64,000 bases of DNA from the NCBI RefSeq assembly GCF_022538185.1, contig NZ_JAKYXC010000003.1:124001-188000 (forward strand), in the 5' to 3' direction. The number at the start of each line of letters is the position of its first letter. The first letter of the stretch is position 1. The position numbers were made by a program, and so were the translations under genes. Shown piece after piece: positions 17,291 to 28,503 of the stretch. Origin of the DNA: Microbacterium sp. CFH 31415. GTDB lineage: Bacteria > Actinomycetota > Actinomycetes > Actinomycetales > Microbacteriaceae. The notes under the pieces were generated by a model, which saw only the letters and a list, made by a program, of their open reading frames with translations, was not told the DNA's origin and did no database searches.

Positions 17291-18241
17291 GTGAACGGCA
17301 CCATTCAGCGATTCGACGCCCGGGCGTGGGTGCTCTTCGCGATCATGGCGGTGGTGTGGGGCGTCCCGTACCTGTTCATCAAGGTCGCGGTCGACTCGTA
17401 TTCGCCCGCGGCGGTGGTCGCGGGGCGCACGCTCATCGGCGCGCTCATCCTGCTGCCGTTCGCCCTGCGTCAGAAGGCGCTGCGCCCGGCGTGGTCGAAG
17501 ATCGGCTGGGTGCTCGCCTTCGGCGCGATCGAGATGGCCGGCCCGTTCCTGCTGCTCGGCCACGCCGAGCAGACCCTCCCGTCCGGACTCACCGGACTCC
17601 TCGTGGCGACGGTGCCGCTGTTCGCCGCGCTGATCGCGTTCGGCGGCGGCGACCGCTCGGTGCTGAAGCCCGCCCGCGCGATCGGGCTCGTCGTCGGCTT
17701 CGCCGGCGTCGCCGTGATCGTCGCCGGGCCCGGGCTGGCGATCGAGGGAGGAGGAGGGCTCGTCGCCGTCGGGGAGATCCTGCTCGTCGCGATCCTCTAC
17801 GCGATCGCCCCGTTCATCATCGCGCTCAAGCTGAAAGACGTGCCGGCGCTCGGCACGATCACCCTCGCCCTGTTCGCGGTCGGCGTCTTCTATCTGCCGA
17901 TCGGAATGCTCACGCAGCACGAAGTGCCCACGATCGACGCCACGCTCGCGCTGATCGCCCTCGGCGTCGTGTGCACGGCTGTCGCGTTCATCGTGTTCTT
18001 CGCGCTCATCGCGCGCGTCGGTCCGGTGCGCGCGCCGCTGTTCACCTACGTGAACCCTGTGGTGGCGATCCTCCTCGGCACGATCATCCTCGGCGAGAGC
18101 CTGACGCTGGGGCTGCTTCTCGGGTTCCCGCTCGTGATCCTCGGATGCTGGCTCGCCGCGACGGGCGGCACCGTCCGGCCCCGCGAGCGTGAACCCGAAC
18201 CCGAGGTCGAGGCCGAGCTGCCTCCCGTCGCGCCCGGCTGA
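17291..18241 (+). CDS. EamA/DMT-family transporter
   Basis: A 316-residue, ten-helix drug/metabolite transporter with two EamA repeats (WVLFAIMAVVWGVPYLFIKVAV at the start; second repeat from about 155). The GTG at 17291 has AAAGAGG 6 bases upstream; the frame is open back to 17186 but that part is charged and lacks a helix. A short non-conserved acidic tail ends the protein. A TACGTT box at 17222 could drive it with a ~60-base leader. Substrate unknown; EamA exporters often carry amino acids or metabolites, and lysC follows. Confidence 0.85.
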   Translation: MNGTIQRFDARAWVLFAIMAVVWGVPYLFIKVAVDSYSPAAVVAGRTLIGALILLPFALRQKALRPAWSKIGWVLAFGAIEMAGPFLLLGHAEQTLPSGLTGLLVATVPLFAALIAFGGGDRSVLKPARAIGLVVGFAGVAVIVAGPGLAIEGGGGLVAVGEILLVAILYAIAPFIIALKLKDVPALGTITLALFAVGVFYLPIGMLTQHEVPTIDATLALIALGVVCTAVAFIVFFALIARVGPVRAPLFTYVNPVVAILLGTIILGESLTLGLLLGFPLVILGCWLAATGGTVRPREREPEPEVEAELPPVAPG

Positions 18242-18284
18242 CCGGCTCACCCGTCACATGGCCGGTCCGGAATCGGCGCGTCCG

Positions 18285-18290
18285 TAAGAT
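18285..18290 (+). promoter_or_regulatory. Probable -10 box of lysC and leader hairpin
   Basis: TAAGAT at 18285-18290 gives a leader of about 70 bases. Inside it GTGCGGCA (18301-18308) can pair with TGCCGCAC (18334-18341), forming an 8-bp stem with a 25-base loop. I see no lysine-riboswitch core. Confidence 0.4.
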
Positions 18291-18364
18291 GGAGGCTCGG
18301 GTGCGGCATCCGATCGCTCCTGTCAGGCTTGTGTGCCGCACGGCGGCACTTCGGGGAGTACCAC

Positions 18365-19651
18365 GTGGCGCTGATCGTCCAGAAGTACGGCGGGTCGTCG
18401 GTCGCGGATGCCGAGAGCATCAAGCGCGTCGCCAAGCGCATCGTCGATGCGCGTCGTGCCGGGCACGACGTCGTCGTCGCGGTGAGCGCCATGGGCGACA
18501 CCACCGACGAGCTGCTCGACCTGGCGGCGCAGGTCGCCCCGATCCCGGCTCCGCGTGAACTCGACATGCTGCTCTCCAGCGGCGAGCGCATCTCGATGGC
18601 GCTGCTGGCCATGGCGATCCACTCGATGGGCTTCGAGGCGCGGTCGTTCACCGGCTCGCAGGCCGGCATGATCACGACGGCCGACCACGGGTCGGCCCGC
18701 ATCGTCGACGTCACCCCGATCCGCCTCCGCGAAGCGCTCGACGAGGGCGCGATCGTCATCGTCGCCGGCTTCCAGGGCTTCAACCGCGACACCCGCGACA
18801 TCACCACGCTCGGCCGCGGCGGCTCCGACACCACCGCCGTCGCCCTCGCCGCGGCGCTCGACGCCGACGTGTGCGAGATCTACAGCGACGTCGACGGCAT
18901 CTTCACGGCCGACCCGCGGGTCGTGCCGAAGGCCCGCAAGCTCGGCGTCGTCTCGGCGGAGGAGATGCTGGAGCTCGCCGCCAACGGTGCGAAGGTGCTG
19001 TACATCCGCGCCGTCGAGTACGCCCGCCGTCACGGCGTCCTGATCCACGCGCGTTCGACGTTCAGCTCGAGCGTCGGCACCTACGTTCTCGGCCCGGGGA
19101 TGACGCTCCCCGACGGCGCAAAGGGAGAAGACATGGAAGAGCCGATCGTCGCCGGAGTCGCGACCGACCTGAGCCAGGCGAAGATCACGGTTATCGGCGT
19201 GCCCGACGTGCCGGGAAAGGCCGCCGAGATCTTCAAGGTGATCGCCAAGTCCGGCGCCAACGTCGACATGATCGTGCAGAACGTGTCGGCGGCGGCGACG
19301 GGTCGCACCGACATCTCCTTCACGCTCCCCAAGACCGACGCGGCCACCGCGCTGAAGGCGCTCGCCGGCGACCAGGCCGAGATCGGGTTCGAGAGCCTGG
19401 TGCACGACGACCAGATCGGCAAGCTGTCGGTCGTCGGCGCCGGCATGCGCACGCATTCGGGCGTGTCCGCGACGCTCTTCGAGGCGCTCAGCGTCTCGGG
19501 CATCAATATCGAGATGATCTCGACGTCCGAGATCCGCATCTCCGTGGTCGTGCGCGGCGATGATCTCACCGAAGCCGCGCGCGTGGTCCACACTGCGTAC
19601 GGTCTCGACGGCGACATCGAGGCCGTCGTCCACGCCGGCACCGGCCGCTGA
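18365..19651 (+). CDS. lysC: Aspartate kinase
   Basis: A 428-residue aspartokinase, first step of the lysine/threonine/methionine pathway. N-terminal kinase motif [16 protein letters not shown], catalytic region [24 protein letters not shown], then two ACT domains (about 265-428) for feedback control. The GTG at 18365 places the conserved Lys-Tyr-Gly-Gly at residues 6-9. Internal starts in this family can make a separate beta subunit of the ACT domains. The partner asd lies 1.4 kb away, separated by an unrelated gene pair. Confidence 0.97.
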   Translation: MALIVQKYGGSSVADAESIKRVAKRIVDARRAGHDVVVAVSAMGDTTDELLDLAAQVAPIPAPRELDMLLSSGERISMALLAMAIHSMGFEARSFTGSQAGMITTADHGSARIVDVTPIRLREALDEGAIVIVAGFQGFNRDTRDITTLGRGGSDTTAVALAAALDADVCEIYSDVDGIFTADPRVVPKARKLGVVSAEEMLELAANGAKVLYIRAVEYARRHGVLIHARSTFSSSVGTYVLGPGMTLPDGAKGEDMEEPIVAGVATDLSQAKITVIGVPDVPGKAAEIFKVIAKSGANVDMIVQNVSAAATGRTDISFTLPKTDAATALKALAGDQAEIGFESLVHDDQIGKLSVVGAGMRTHSGVSATLFEALSVSGINIEMISTSEIRISVVVRGDDLTEAARVVHTAYGLDGDIEAVVHAGTGR

Positions 19652-19666
19652 CGCGATCGGCGCGCG

Positions 19667-20248
19667 TCAGGCCGTGGGGCGTTCGCTCAGCAGCCCTTGG
19701 ACCAGCGCGTCCACCACATCATCGGTCGATCCCTCGGCCTCGATCGAGACCGTCAGCCGGTCGAGGATCAGTCCCTCGATCGCATAGTGGAACAGGGCGA
19801 TCTCGAAAGCTCCGCCGGGGAGTCCCGCCGCGCGATTGAACGCGACGTCGGCAGCGAACCCACTGCGCATCCACTCGCCGAGCGCCTCGGCGATCCACGG
19901 CGAGCGGGCTGCTTCGATCCGCAGCGTCAGCAGCGCGAGGGTCACCTCGCGTTCGGAGATCAGGCGGCGGACGATGTCGCGCGTGTAATCGGCGAACAGT
20001 TCGCGATCGGGCGTTCTCCCCGCCCACTGGTCCTGCACCGCCGGGTCGGGAGCCAACCTCTCGCCGATGCGTTCCACGAGTGCGCCTATCAGCGACTCCT
20101 TGCTGCGGAAGTAGTTCGATGCGGTACCCATCGGCGCGCCGGCGCGAGCGTCGACCGCCCGATGCGTCAGCCCGCGCATTCCCTCGGTTGCAAGCACCGA
20201 GATGCTTGCGTCCGCGAGATCGCGGCGGCGGGCATCGTTTCTGGCCAT
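19667..20248 (-). CDS. TetR-family transcriptional regulator
   Basis: A 193-residue repressor-type protein. The N-terminal helix-turn-helix spans about residues 10-52 (LADASISVLATEGMRGLTHRAVDARAG...GTASNYFRSKESL) and the ligand domain fills the rest. The ATG at 20248 is chosen because TACCCT lies 6 bases upstream and the HTH then starts at the usual place; the frame extends six codons further. It is divergent from the reductase gene and a palindrome lies between them, so local regulation is likely. It converges with lysC (15-base gap). Confidence 0.9.
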   Translation of the reverse strand: MARNDARRRDLADASISVLATEGMRGLTHRAVDARAGAPMGTASNYFRSKESLIGALVERIGERLAPDPAVQDQWAGRTPDRELFADYTRDIVRRLISEREVTLALLTLRIEAARSPWIAEALGEWMRSGFAADVAFNRAAGLPGGAFEIALFHYAIEGLILDRLTVSIEAEGSTDDVVDALVQGLLSERPTA

Positions 20249-20254
20249 GCCACG

Positions 20255-20260
20255 AGGGTA
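20255..20260 (-). promoter_or_regulatory. Leaderless -10 box of the tetR gene
   Basis: TACCCT on the reverse strand with 6 bases to the ATG at 20248. Confidence 0.45.
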
Positions 20261-20278
20261 GCGCAACCACGACAGATG

Positions 20279-20300
20279 TTGTAGTTTCTAATCACTACAT
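20279..20300. promoter_or_regulatory. Candidate TetR operator
   Basis: Perfect 6-bp arms TGTAGT (20280-20285) and ACTACA (20294-20299), 8 bases apart, in an AT-rich dip between the divergent tetR and reductase genes. The right arm overlaps a TACATAT -10-like box for the reductase gene. Confidence 0.5.
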
Positions 20301-20320
20301 ATGTCGTGAAAGGAATCTCA

Positions 20321-22109
<1,789 letters not shown>

Positions 22110-22202
22110 GCCGCGGCATCCGCTCGCTTGATGGTCGCGCAGGAACTGCCGTTCTTTCGCTGTGAGAGCCCACCAGCGGTCGGTGGTCCTTTCGGCGCGA
22201 AC

Positions 22203-22214
22203 TAGAATCGTCGG
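22203..22214 (+). promoter_or_regulatory. Leaderless promoter of mqo
   Basis: TAGAAT at 22203-22208, 6 bases before the GTG at 22215. A CCACC/GGTGG inverted repeat lies just upstream (about 22170-22186). Confidence 0.55.
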
Positions 22215-23735
22215 GTGACCGAAACGCCCGACGCCCTGCCCAGCCCCGACGACAGCGACATGCCCGAAGGCACTGTCGATGTTCTGCTGATCGGTGGCGG
22301 GATCATGAGCGCGACGCTCGGCACCCTCCTGCAGGCGCTGCAGCCGACGTGGAAGATTGCGGTGTTCGAGCGGCTCCACGACGTTGCGCTCGAGAGCTCG
22401 AATGCGTGGAACAACGCCGGCACCGGCCACGCCGCGCTGTGCGAGCTGAACTACACGCCCGAGGGCAAGGACGGCTCGGTCGACCCCGCCAAGGCGATCG
22501 CCATCAATGAGCAGTTCCAGCAGAGCCGTCAGTTCTGGTCGAAGCTCGTCGACGAGGGCGTGCTCGATGCGCCGTCGACGTTCATCAACTCCACGCCGCA
22601 CATGACCTTTGTCCGCGGCGAGAAGGATGTCGCCTTCCTCAAGAAGCGCTACGAGGCGCTTCGCGAGCAGCCGCTGTTCACCGGCATCGAGTACACCGAG
22701 GACTCCCGCGTCATCAACTCCTGGGCGCCGCTGCTGATGCAGAAGCGCCGCAAGGGCGAGCCGTTCGCGGCGACGCGCGTGCCGGCAGGCACCGACGTCG
22801 ACTTCGGCGCCTTGACACGTCAGCTGTTCGACCACCTCGCCGAGAACGGCGCCGACGTGCGCACGAACACCGAGGTGCGTCGCCTCAAGCGCCTCGGCGA
22901 CGGTTCGTGGCGCGTGAAGTACCGCCGCTCGATCGGCCGCACCCCGGGCGAGATCCGCGCGAAGTTCGTCTTCGTCGGCGCGGGCGGCTGGGCGCTCAAG
23001 CTGCTGCAGCGGTCGGGCATCCCCGAGATCTCGGGCTACGGCGTGTTCCCGATCGGCGGTCAGTTCCTCAAGACCACCAACCCGGCACTCGTCGCGCAGC
23101 ACAAGGCGAAGGTGTACTCGCAGGCGTCGGTGGGCGCACCGCCGATGTCGGTGCCGCACCTCGACACGCGCGTCGTCGACGGCGAGGCATCCCTCCTCTT
23201 CGGGCCGTTCGCCACCTTCAGCCCCAAGTTCCTCAAGAACGGCTCGCTGTTCGACATCGTCGGCCAGGTGCGTCCGGGCAACATCGGACCGATGCTGAAG
23301 GTCGCGTGGGACAACCCGTCGCTGATCACGTACCTGGTCGGCGAATTGGTGAAGGACCACGCCAAGAAGGTCGACAGCCTGCGCACGTTCGTGCCCACCG
23401 CCAAGGACGAGGACTGGGAGCTCATTCAGGCCGGCCAGCGCGCCCAGGTCATGAAGAAGGATCCCGAGAAGGGCGGCGTGCTGCAGTTCGGCACCGAGGT
23501 CATCACCGGCGCCGACGGCTCGATCGCCGGCCTGCTGGGCGCGTCGCCGGGAGCGTCGACCGCTGTGTCGATCATGCTCGGCCTGCTGAAGACGTGCTTC
23601 CCCGACCGGATCGACGGCTGGGAGCCGCGCCTGCGCGAGCTCATCCCGAGCTTCGGCGAGACGCTCAACGCGCGTCCCGACGCCGCCGAAGAGGTGCTCA
23701 GCGAGACCGCCGAAGCGCTCGCGCTCACCGCCTAG
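22215..23735 (+). CDS. mqo: Malate:quinone oxidoreductase
   Basis: A 506-residue FAD enzyme at the membrane face, oxidising malate to oxaloacetate with electrons to menaquinone. The FAD-binding [16 protein letters not shown] is near residues 19-34; [21 protein letters not shown] and the C-terminal [16 protein letters not shown] are hallmark Mqo blocks. Length matches the family (about 500). It replaces or supplements NAD malate dehydrogenase in the TCA cycle. It is monocistronic, with its own leaderless promoter. Confidence 0.97.
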   Translation: MTETPDALPSPDDSDMPEGTVDVLLIGGGIMSATLGTLLQALQPTWKIAVFERLHDVALESSNAWNNAGTGHAALCELNYTPEGKDGSVDPAKAIAINEQFQQSRQFWSKLVDEGVLDAPSTFINSTPHMTFVRGEKDVAFLKKRYEALREQPLFTGIEYTEDSRVINSWAPLLMQKRRKGEPFAATRVPAGTDVDFGALTRQLFDHLAENGADVRTNTEVRRLKRLGDGSWRVKYRRSIGRTPGEIRAKFVFVGAGGWALKLLQRSGIPEISGYGVFPIGGQFLKTTNPALVAQHKAKVYSQASVGAPPMSVPHLDTRVVDGEASLLFGPFATFSPKFLKNGSLFDIVGQVRPGNIGPMLKVAWDNPSLITYLVGELVKDHAKKVDSLRTFVPTAKDEDWELIQAGQRAQVMKKDPEKGGVLQFGTEVITGADGSIAGLLGASPGASTAVSIMLGLLKTCFPDRIDGWEPRLRELIPSFGETLNARPDAAEEVLSETAEALALTA

Positions 23736-23792
23736 GCATCCGCCCGCCCCGCGCGGGCGCGTCCTGGCGCGGGTGACCGAGCCTGCTGCCTC

Positions 23793-23805
23793 TATCGTGG
23801 GGGAC
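23793..23805 (+). promoter_or_regulatory. Leaderless promoter of the DUF2207 gene
   Basis: TATCGT at 23793-23798, 7 bases before the ATG at 23806. This favours the ATG over the upstream in-frame GTG at 23773. Confidence 0.45.
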
Positions 23806-25845
23806 ATGGGGCATCGGGGACGCCTGACGTCGACGACGGTCGCGCTGACGATCATCGTCGTGGGGGCCGTCCTCGCCGCAGTGCTCGCGCTGGTCGTGAC
23901 CCGTCCGGCCGGTGAGCCGGCCGCGATCGCAGGACGCGGGGGCGAGCGCGGTGCGGAGGCCGCCTTCCGCGCCCAGGCGGCCGGCTCGGTCGACGATTTC
24001 ACCTTCGACTCGTTCGAGGCCGACTACTGGCTCGCCCGCGCCGCCGACGGAAGCAGCAGGCTCGTGACGACCGAGACGATCGTCGCCCGATTCCCCGGAT
24101 TCGACCAGAACAAGGGCATCGTGCGGGCGCTGCCCCGCGCCGGCAACGGGGTCGACCTCGGCACCGCAGTAGTCGACGTCACCGCTGCCGACGGGGCCCC
24201 GATCCCGTGGTGGACGGAAGGCGACGAGGACTGGGTCTACGTGCTCACCGGCGACGACGACTACGTGCGCGGCGTGCAGACCTACGTGATCACCTACCTG
24301 CAGCACGACGTCGTGCTGCGCTATGACGACACCGAAGCCGACGAGTTCTACTGGGACACCGTGGGCACCGATCACGCGCAGCCCTTCGGCGAGGTGACGG
24401 CGCGGGTGCACATCGCCGGGGACGCGGCATCCGGTCTCCTCGAGGGCCGTGCCTTCTGCTACACCGGACCTGCCGGATCGACCGAGCAGTGCGACATGGC
24501 CGGCCCGACGTCCGACACCGACTGGCCCGATGTCGCGTCACTGTGGCTCGAACTGCCCATGACGGGCGAGTCGGATGCCGCGGCCGTCGCCTTCACCGCC
24601 GCCGACCAGAACCTCGGGCCGAACGAGAACGTGACCCTGGCCATCGGGTTCGCGCAGGGCACGTTCGCGGCGCCGTCGCCGCCTCCGCCCCCGCCGTACC
24701 CGTGGTGGCAGTGGATCCTCCCCGCGCTCGCCCTGCTGGCCGGTGTCGGCGGCCTCGTGTTCATCCTGGTGGTCGGCGTCGTGGCACGGCGCAATCCCGA
24801 TGACTCGCCCGTCGTGGTGCAGTACACACCGCCGCCCGACGAGTCGGTCACGTTGTCGGCGGGCGTCCTCGATGTGCCCGAGCGCGCGCTCGCCGCCCAC
24901 GTCGTCGACCTCGCCGTGCGCGACAGGATCGAGATCCGTGCGACCGGCGACCGCGACGATCCCGGGGACTTCCACCTCGTGCTGATCGAGCGCGAGGGCC
25001 TCCAGCAGGACGACCGTCGCGTGATCGACACGCTGTTCGGCAAGGGGGCCGCCGCCGGCGCCGACGTCGATCTCGGAGCATTCGCTCGCAAGCCCCCCAG
25101 CCGCGCGGTCACGTACGTGCGTCGCATCGACACGTTCACGACCCAGCGCGGCTATCGCGCACCGCTGCCGTCCTGGATCAGGACAGTCCGGGGCGCCGTG
25201 CAGACCAGCGGGTTGGTGCTCGCGCTGCTGCTCATCTTCGTCGGAGACGGCTCGTGGGAGGTGCTCGCGCCGCTCGGGGCCCTAGGCACCCTCATCTACA
25301 TCGCTGCCATAGCCAGCGGATTCTTCGCCGGCTTCGCGCTGCCGCTCTTCTCGACGCCGAGCACGGTGCTCACGCGCGCCGGCGGCACGCACCGCACCTA
25401 CCTCGACGGGATCCGTGCCTACCTGCGCCTGGCGGAAGAGGATCGCCTGCGGGCGGCCCAGTCGCCGCAGACCGCCGATCTCGTCTCAGCGGGGGCGCGC
25501 CCCTACGGCGACGCGCCCAACGGGCCGGGTGCCGACGTCGTGAACGTGTACGAGCGTCTCCTCCCGTACGCGGTGCTCTTCGGCATGGAACGCGAGTGGG
25601 TCGGGGTCATCCGCAACGCGGCGCCGGTCGCCGTCGGCGCCGTGCCGCTGTTCGACGCTGTGACGTCCGACGCGCTGTCCGATGCCTCGCGGTCGATCGG
25701 CCGACTGGCGGCCACCCCCGTCTCCAGCGGGCGCTCGAGCGGCGTCCGATCGTCGTCGGGGTCGAGTTGGTCGTCGTCGGGCGGCTCGTCGGGGGGCGGG
25801 TTCTCCGGCGGTGGCGGTGGCGGCGGCGGATTCGGCGGTCGCTGA
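23806..25845 (+). CDS. DUF2207 domain membrane protein with Gly-rich C-terminus
   Basis: A 679-residue predicted membrane protein. One N-terminal helix (about 11-32), a large extracytoplasmic DUF2207 domain (about 60-280), a Pro-rich stretch then a helix ([28 protein letters not shown], about 298-325), a cytoplasmic region, two more helices (about 465-515) and a final Ser/Gly-rich tail ending [11 protein letters not shown]. This is the standard DUF2207 layout; function unknown, often envelope-related. Confidence 0.88.
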   Translation: MGHRGRLTSTTVALTIIVVGAVLAAVLALVVTRPAGEPAAIAGRGGERGAEAAFRAQAAGSVDDFTFDSFEADYWLARAADGSSRLVTTETIVARFPGFDQNKGIVRALPRAGNGVDLGTAVVDVTAADGAPIPWWTEGDEDWVYVLTGDDDYVRGVQTYVITYLQHDVVLRYDDTEADEFYWDTVGTDHAQPFGEVTARVHIAGDAASGLLEGRAFCYTGPAGSTEQCDMAGPTSDTDWPDVASLWLELPMTGESDAAAVAFTAADQNLGPNENVTLAIGFAQGTFAAPSPPPPPPYPWWQWILPALALLAGVGGLVFILVVGVVARRNPDDSPVVVQYTPPPDESVTLSAGVLDVPERALAAHVVDLAVRDRIEIRATGDRDDPGDFHLVLIEREGLQQDDRRVIDTLFGKGAAAGADVDLGAFARKPPSRAVTYVRRIDTFTTQRGYRAPLPSWIRTVRGAVQTSGLVLALLLIFVGDGSWEVLAPLGALGTLIYIAAIASGFFAGFALPLFSTPSTVLTRAGGTHRTYLDGIRAYLRLAEEDRLRAAQSPQTADLVSAGARPYGDAPNGPGADVVNVYERLLPYAVLFGMEREWVGVIRNAAPVAVGAVPLFDAVTSDALSDASRSIGRLAATPVSSGRSSGVRSSSGSSWSSSGGSSGGGFSGGGGGGGGFGGR

Positions 25846-25851
25846 CTTCCG

Positions 25852-25863
25852 TAGACTCGCCGG
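25852..25863 (+). promoter_or_regulatory. Leaderless promoter of tdk
   Basis: TAGACT at 25852-25857, 6 bases before the GTG at 25864. Confidence 0.55.
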
Positions 25864-26523
25864 GTGGCAAAACTGTACTTCCGCTACGGCGCGATGAACT
25901 CCGGCAAGTCGACGTCGCTGTTGCAGGCCGCCTACAACTACGAGGAGCGCGGGCAGCACGTCCTGCTCGCCAAGCCCGAGATCGACACCAAGGGCGCCGA
26001 CCAGATCGACAGCCGATTGGGAGTCAAGCGCACGGTCGACTTCTTGATCACCCCTGACGCTGACCTGAGGGCGCTGTTCGCCGAGTACCGGGCGAAGGTG
26101 CGGTCGCGGGCCGAGGACGCCCTCATCCCGGAGTCGACCGCGACCGGCGCTGCCCCCGATGTCGCGTGCCTGCTCATCGATGAAGCGCAGTTCCTCACGC
26201 CGGCTCAGGTGGACGATCTGCTGCGCATCGTGGTGCTCGATCGCATCCCGGTCCTGGCATACGGCATCCGCACCGACTTCCAGACGCAGGCGTTCCCGGG
26301 CTCGCGCCGGCTGCTCGAGCTCGCCCACAGTCTCGAAGAGCTCAAGACGATCTGCCGGTGCGGCCGGAAGGCGCTGTTCAACGCGCGTCTCGTCGGCGGG
26401 CGCTTCGTCTTCGACGGCGATCAGGTCGCGATCGACGAGCTGTCGGCCGACCGTGTGACGTACGAGTCGATGTGCGCGGAGTGCTACCTGCGGGAGTCCG
26501 GCGGGCGCATCGCGGGCTCGTGA
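25864..26523 (+). CDS. tdk: Thymidine kinase (type II)
   Basis: A 219-residue thymidine salvage kinase. P-loop YGAMNSGKST (about 8-17), Walker B LLIDEAQFLTP, the lid with YGIRTDFQTQAFPGSRRLLELA, and zinc cysteines in CRCGRKA and CAEC. It phosphorylates thymidine with ATP in the cytoplasm. Start fixed by the -10 box spacing. Confidence 0.96.
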   Translation: MAKLYFRYGAMNSGKSTSLLQAAYNYEERGQHVLLAKPEIDTKGADQIDSRLGVKRTVDFLITPDADLRALFAEYRAKVRSRAEDALIPESTATGAAPDVACLLIDEAQFLTPAQVDDLLRIVVLDRIPVLAYGIRTDFQTQAFPGSRRLLELAHSLEELKTICRCGRKALFNARLVGGRFVFDGDQVAIDELSADRVTYESMCAECYLRESGGRIAGS

Positions 26524-26531
26524 CTCCCGCG

Positions 26532-26543
26532 TAGGCTGGGTTC
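26532..26543 (+). promoter_or_regulatory. Leaderless promoter of galE
   Basis: TAGGCT at 26532-26537, 6 bases before the ATG at 26544. Confidence 0.55.
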
Positions 26544-27563
26544 ATGCGCGCACTTCTCGCCGGCGGCGCCGGTTATGTCGGGGCCCACACGGCCGTCGCC
26601 CTGCTCGAGGCCCGCCACGAGGTCGTCCTCCTCGACGATCTCAGCAACGCCTCCGCTGCCGCCGCCGACCGCGTGGCCCAGATCACGGGTCGTGCGGCCC
26701 CGCTCGTGGTGGGAGACGCCGCCGACGACGACGTGCTCGCGTCCGTCTTCGACGCGCACGGCCCGTTCGACGCGATCGTTCACCTTGCGGCGTTCAAGGC
26801 CGTCGGAGAGTCGACGCAGAAGCCGCTCGAGTACTACGACAACAACCTCAACACGACGTTCGCCCTGCTGCGCGTGGGCATCGCGCGCGGCATCCGCTCG
26901 TTCCTCTTCTCGAGCACCGGAACGGTCTACTCCGACCCGGCCGACCTGCCGTTCACCGAGGAATCGAAGACGAGCGTCGACCTCTCGAACGCGTACAGCA
27001 AGTCCAAGCGCATGAACGAGGTGGTGCTCGCGGACGTCGCGCGGGTGAAGCCCGACCTCGACGTGACGGTGCTGCGCTACTTCAACCCGGTCGGCGCGCA
27101 CCCGAGCGGGCTCATCGGCGAAGATCCCAAGGGCATCCCGAACAACCTCATGCCGTACGTCCAGCGTGTGGCGATCGGAGACCTCGACCGCGTCGGCGTG
27201 TTCGGCACCGACTACGACACGCCTGACGGCACCGGGCTGCGCGACTACATCCACGTCGTCGACCTGGCAGAGGGGCATGTCGCCGCCCTCGAGAAGGGCG
27301 CGCCCGGCTACGCGGTGTACAACCTCGGCACGGGGGAGCCCGTCAGCGTGCTGCAGCTCATCGCGTCGTTCGAGAAGGCCGTGGGACGCGAGTTCCGCAA
27401 GGAGATGCTCGCCCGTCGCCCCGGCGACGTCGCCGCGACCTACTGCGACCCGTCGAAGGCCGAGCGCGAGCTCGGCTGGAAGGCCAAGCTCACCATCGAC
27501 GACGCATCGCGCGACGCGTGGAAATGGCAGTCGCAGAACCCGCGGGGGTTCGAGGGCGACTGA
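26544..27563 (+). CDS. galE: UDP-glucose 4-epimerase
   Basis: A 339-residue short-chain dehydrogenase-type epimerase interconverting UDP-glucose and UDP-galactose. NAD-binding GGAGYVGAHT (7-16), catalytic Ser/Thr region SSTGTVY (about 123-129), catalytic Tyr151 and Lys155 in YSKSK, then RYFNPVGAHPSG and the late DYIHVVDLA. Likely supplies galactose units for cell-wall or exopolysaccharides. Converges with the DUF1295 gene with only 21 bases between. Confidence 0.96.
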   Translation: MRALLAGGAGYVGAHTAVALLEARHEVVLLDDLSNASAAAADRVAQITGRAAPLVVGDAADDDVLASVFDAHGPFDAIVHLAAFKAVGESTQKPLEYYDNNLNTTFALLRVGIARGIRSFLFSSTGTVYSDPADLPFTEESKTSVDLSNAYSKSKRMNEVVLADVARVKPDLDVTVLRYFNPVGAHPSGLIGEDPKGIPNNLMPYVQRVAIGDLDRVGVFGTDYDTPDGTGLRDYIHVVDLAEGHVAALEKGAPGYAVYNLGTGEPVSVLQLIASFEKAVGREFRKEMLARRPGDVAATYCDPSKAERELGWKAKLTIDDASRDAWKWQSQNPRGFEGD

Positions 27564-27584
27564 CGCTCGAGGGCTGTCCGCACG

Positions 27585-28436
27585 TCAGGCCGTCTTGGGT
27601 GCCTCCGTCGTGCCGCGCCGCCGCGCGGGGAGCGGGATGAGCATCGACGTCGAGCGCTTGTAGTCGGCGTACGCGGGATACTTCGACGCCGTGATGGACT
27701 CGGTGAAGATCGTCGAGCCGATGAAGAGGACGGTCAGCAGCGCGGCGCCCGCGATCGTCCAGTTGAGCGCTCCGCCCCACACGCCGAGCCCCGCCGCGAC
27801 GGCCGCCGTCGCGCCGATCGCGTAGAACACCCACCACTGCGCCTGCTCGAAGAAGAAGTTGGGGTGGCGGCTGTAGGCGAACATGCCCGTCGTGAGGAAG
27901 CCGGGCTCGAGCGTGCCGCCCGCGGCCTTCTTGGCCCGGTGGAAGTCCCACTGCTGCTGGTCCGCGACGAACTCGCCGATCAGGAACGCGGCGAAGAGCG
28001 CGGCGAACGCGGCATCCCATCCCGTGAAGGGGAGTGGATGCTGGAACGCGACGTACGCGGGAAGCGTGATGAGCACGAGCAGCGCGTTCTGGTAGAGCAC
28101 GATGAAGAGCAGGTTGAAGACCTGGAACTGCCAGGGCTTCATGCGCGCTCGCAGGATCGCCCAGCGGTAGTCCTCCATGCCGGTGTAGCCGCCCTTGCGG
28201 GCGAAGTTGAACGTGAGGCGCGCACCCCACGCTGTGACGAGCACGGCCATGACGATGAGGCGGGTGGGGTCGACGCCGGCGGCGATGCCGGCGACCGCGA
28301 AGATCCAGACGTACACGACCGGGACGACCGACCACAGGCGGTCGACCCACGAGGTGTCCTTCGTGATGAGGGACGCGATCCAGCAGAAGGCGCAGGCCAC
28401 GCCTGCGACGATGATGACGAGGAGGAGCGGATCCAT
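27585..28436 (-). CDS. DUF1295 / steroid 5-alpha-reductase-like membrane protein
   Basis: A 283-residue membrane protein starting at the ATG at 28436; the frame continues far upstream but only as antisense of the GntR gene. It has about six helices and DUF1295 hallmarks: DTSWVDRLWSVVPVVY, RLTFNFARKGGYTGMEDYRW, LTTGMFAYSRHPNFFFEQAQWW. Family relatives are 3-oxo-5-alpha-steroid 4-dehydrogenase-like, with unknown bacterial substrates. TACCCT lies 6 bases upstream of the ATG. Confidence 0.9.
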   Translation of the reverse strand: MDPLLLVIIVAGVACAFCWIASLITKDTSWVDRLWSVVPVVYVWIFAVAGIAAGVDPTRLIVMAVLVTAWGARLTFNFARKGGYTGMEDYRWAILRARMKPWQFQVFNLLFIVLYQNALLVLITLPAYVAFQHPLPFTGWDAAFAALFAAFLIGEFVADQQQWDFHRAKKAAGGTLEPGFLTTGMFAYSRHPNFFFEQAQWWVFYAIGATAAVAAGLGVWGGALNWTIAGAALLTVLFIGSTIFTESITASKYPAYADYKRSTSMLIPLPARRRGTTEAPKTA

Positions 28437-28448
28437 GCGGTCAGGGTA
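28437..28448 (-). promoter_or_regulatory. Leaderless promoter of the DUF1295 gene
   Basis: TACCCT on the reverse strand (28448-28443) with 6 bases to the ATG at 28436. It lies 12 bases from the first GntR operator, so the divergent gene may share the control. Confidence 0.45.
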
Positions 28449-28459
28449 GCGCTTGAACG

Positions 28460-28470
28460 TGGTCGGACCA
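28460..28470. promoter_or_regulatory. GntR/FCD-type operator 1
   Basis: Palindrome TGGTCGGACCA. It has the TGGTC-N-GACCA form typical of FadR/LldR-type regulators. Confidence 0.65.
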
Positions 28471-28480
28471 CAGGTTAGTG

Positions 28481-28491
28481 TGGTCTGACCA
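28481..28491. promoter_or_regulatory. GntR/FCD-type operator 2
   Basis: Palindrome TGGTCTGACCA, 21 bases centre to centre from operator 1 (two helical turns). It abuts the ribosome site of the GntR gene and would overlap the transcription start. Confidence 0.7.
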
Positions 28492-28503
28492 TAGGAGGTG
28501 ACC

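Noticed and set aside
23741..23759. Terminator after mqo
   Set aside because: CGCCCGC/GCGGGCG can pair, but there is no T-run and GC-rich pairing is expected by chance here.
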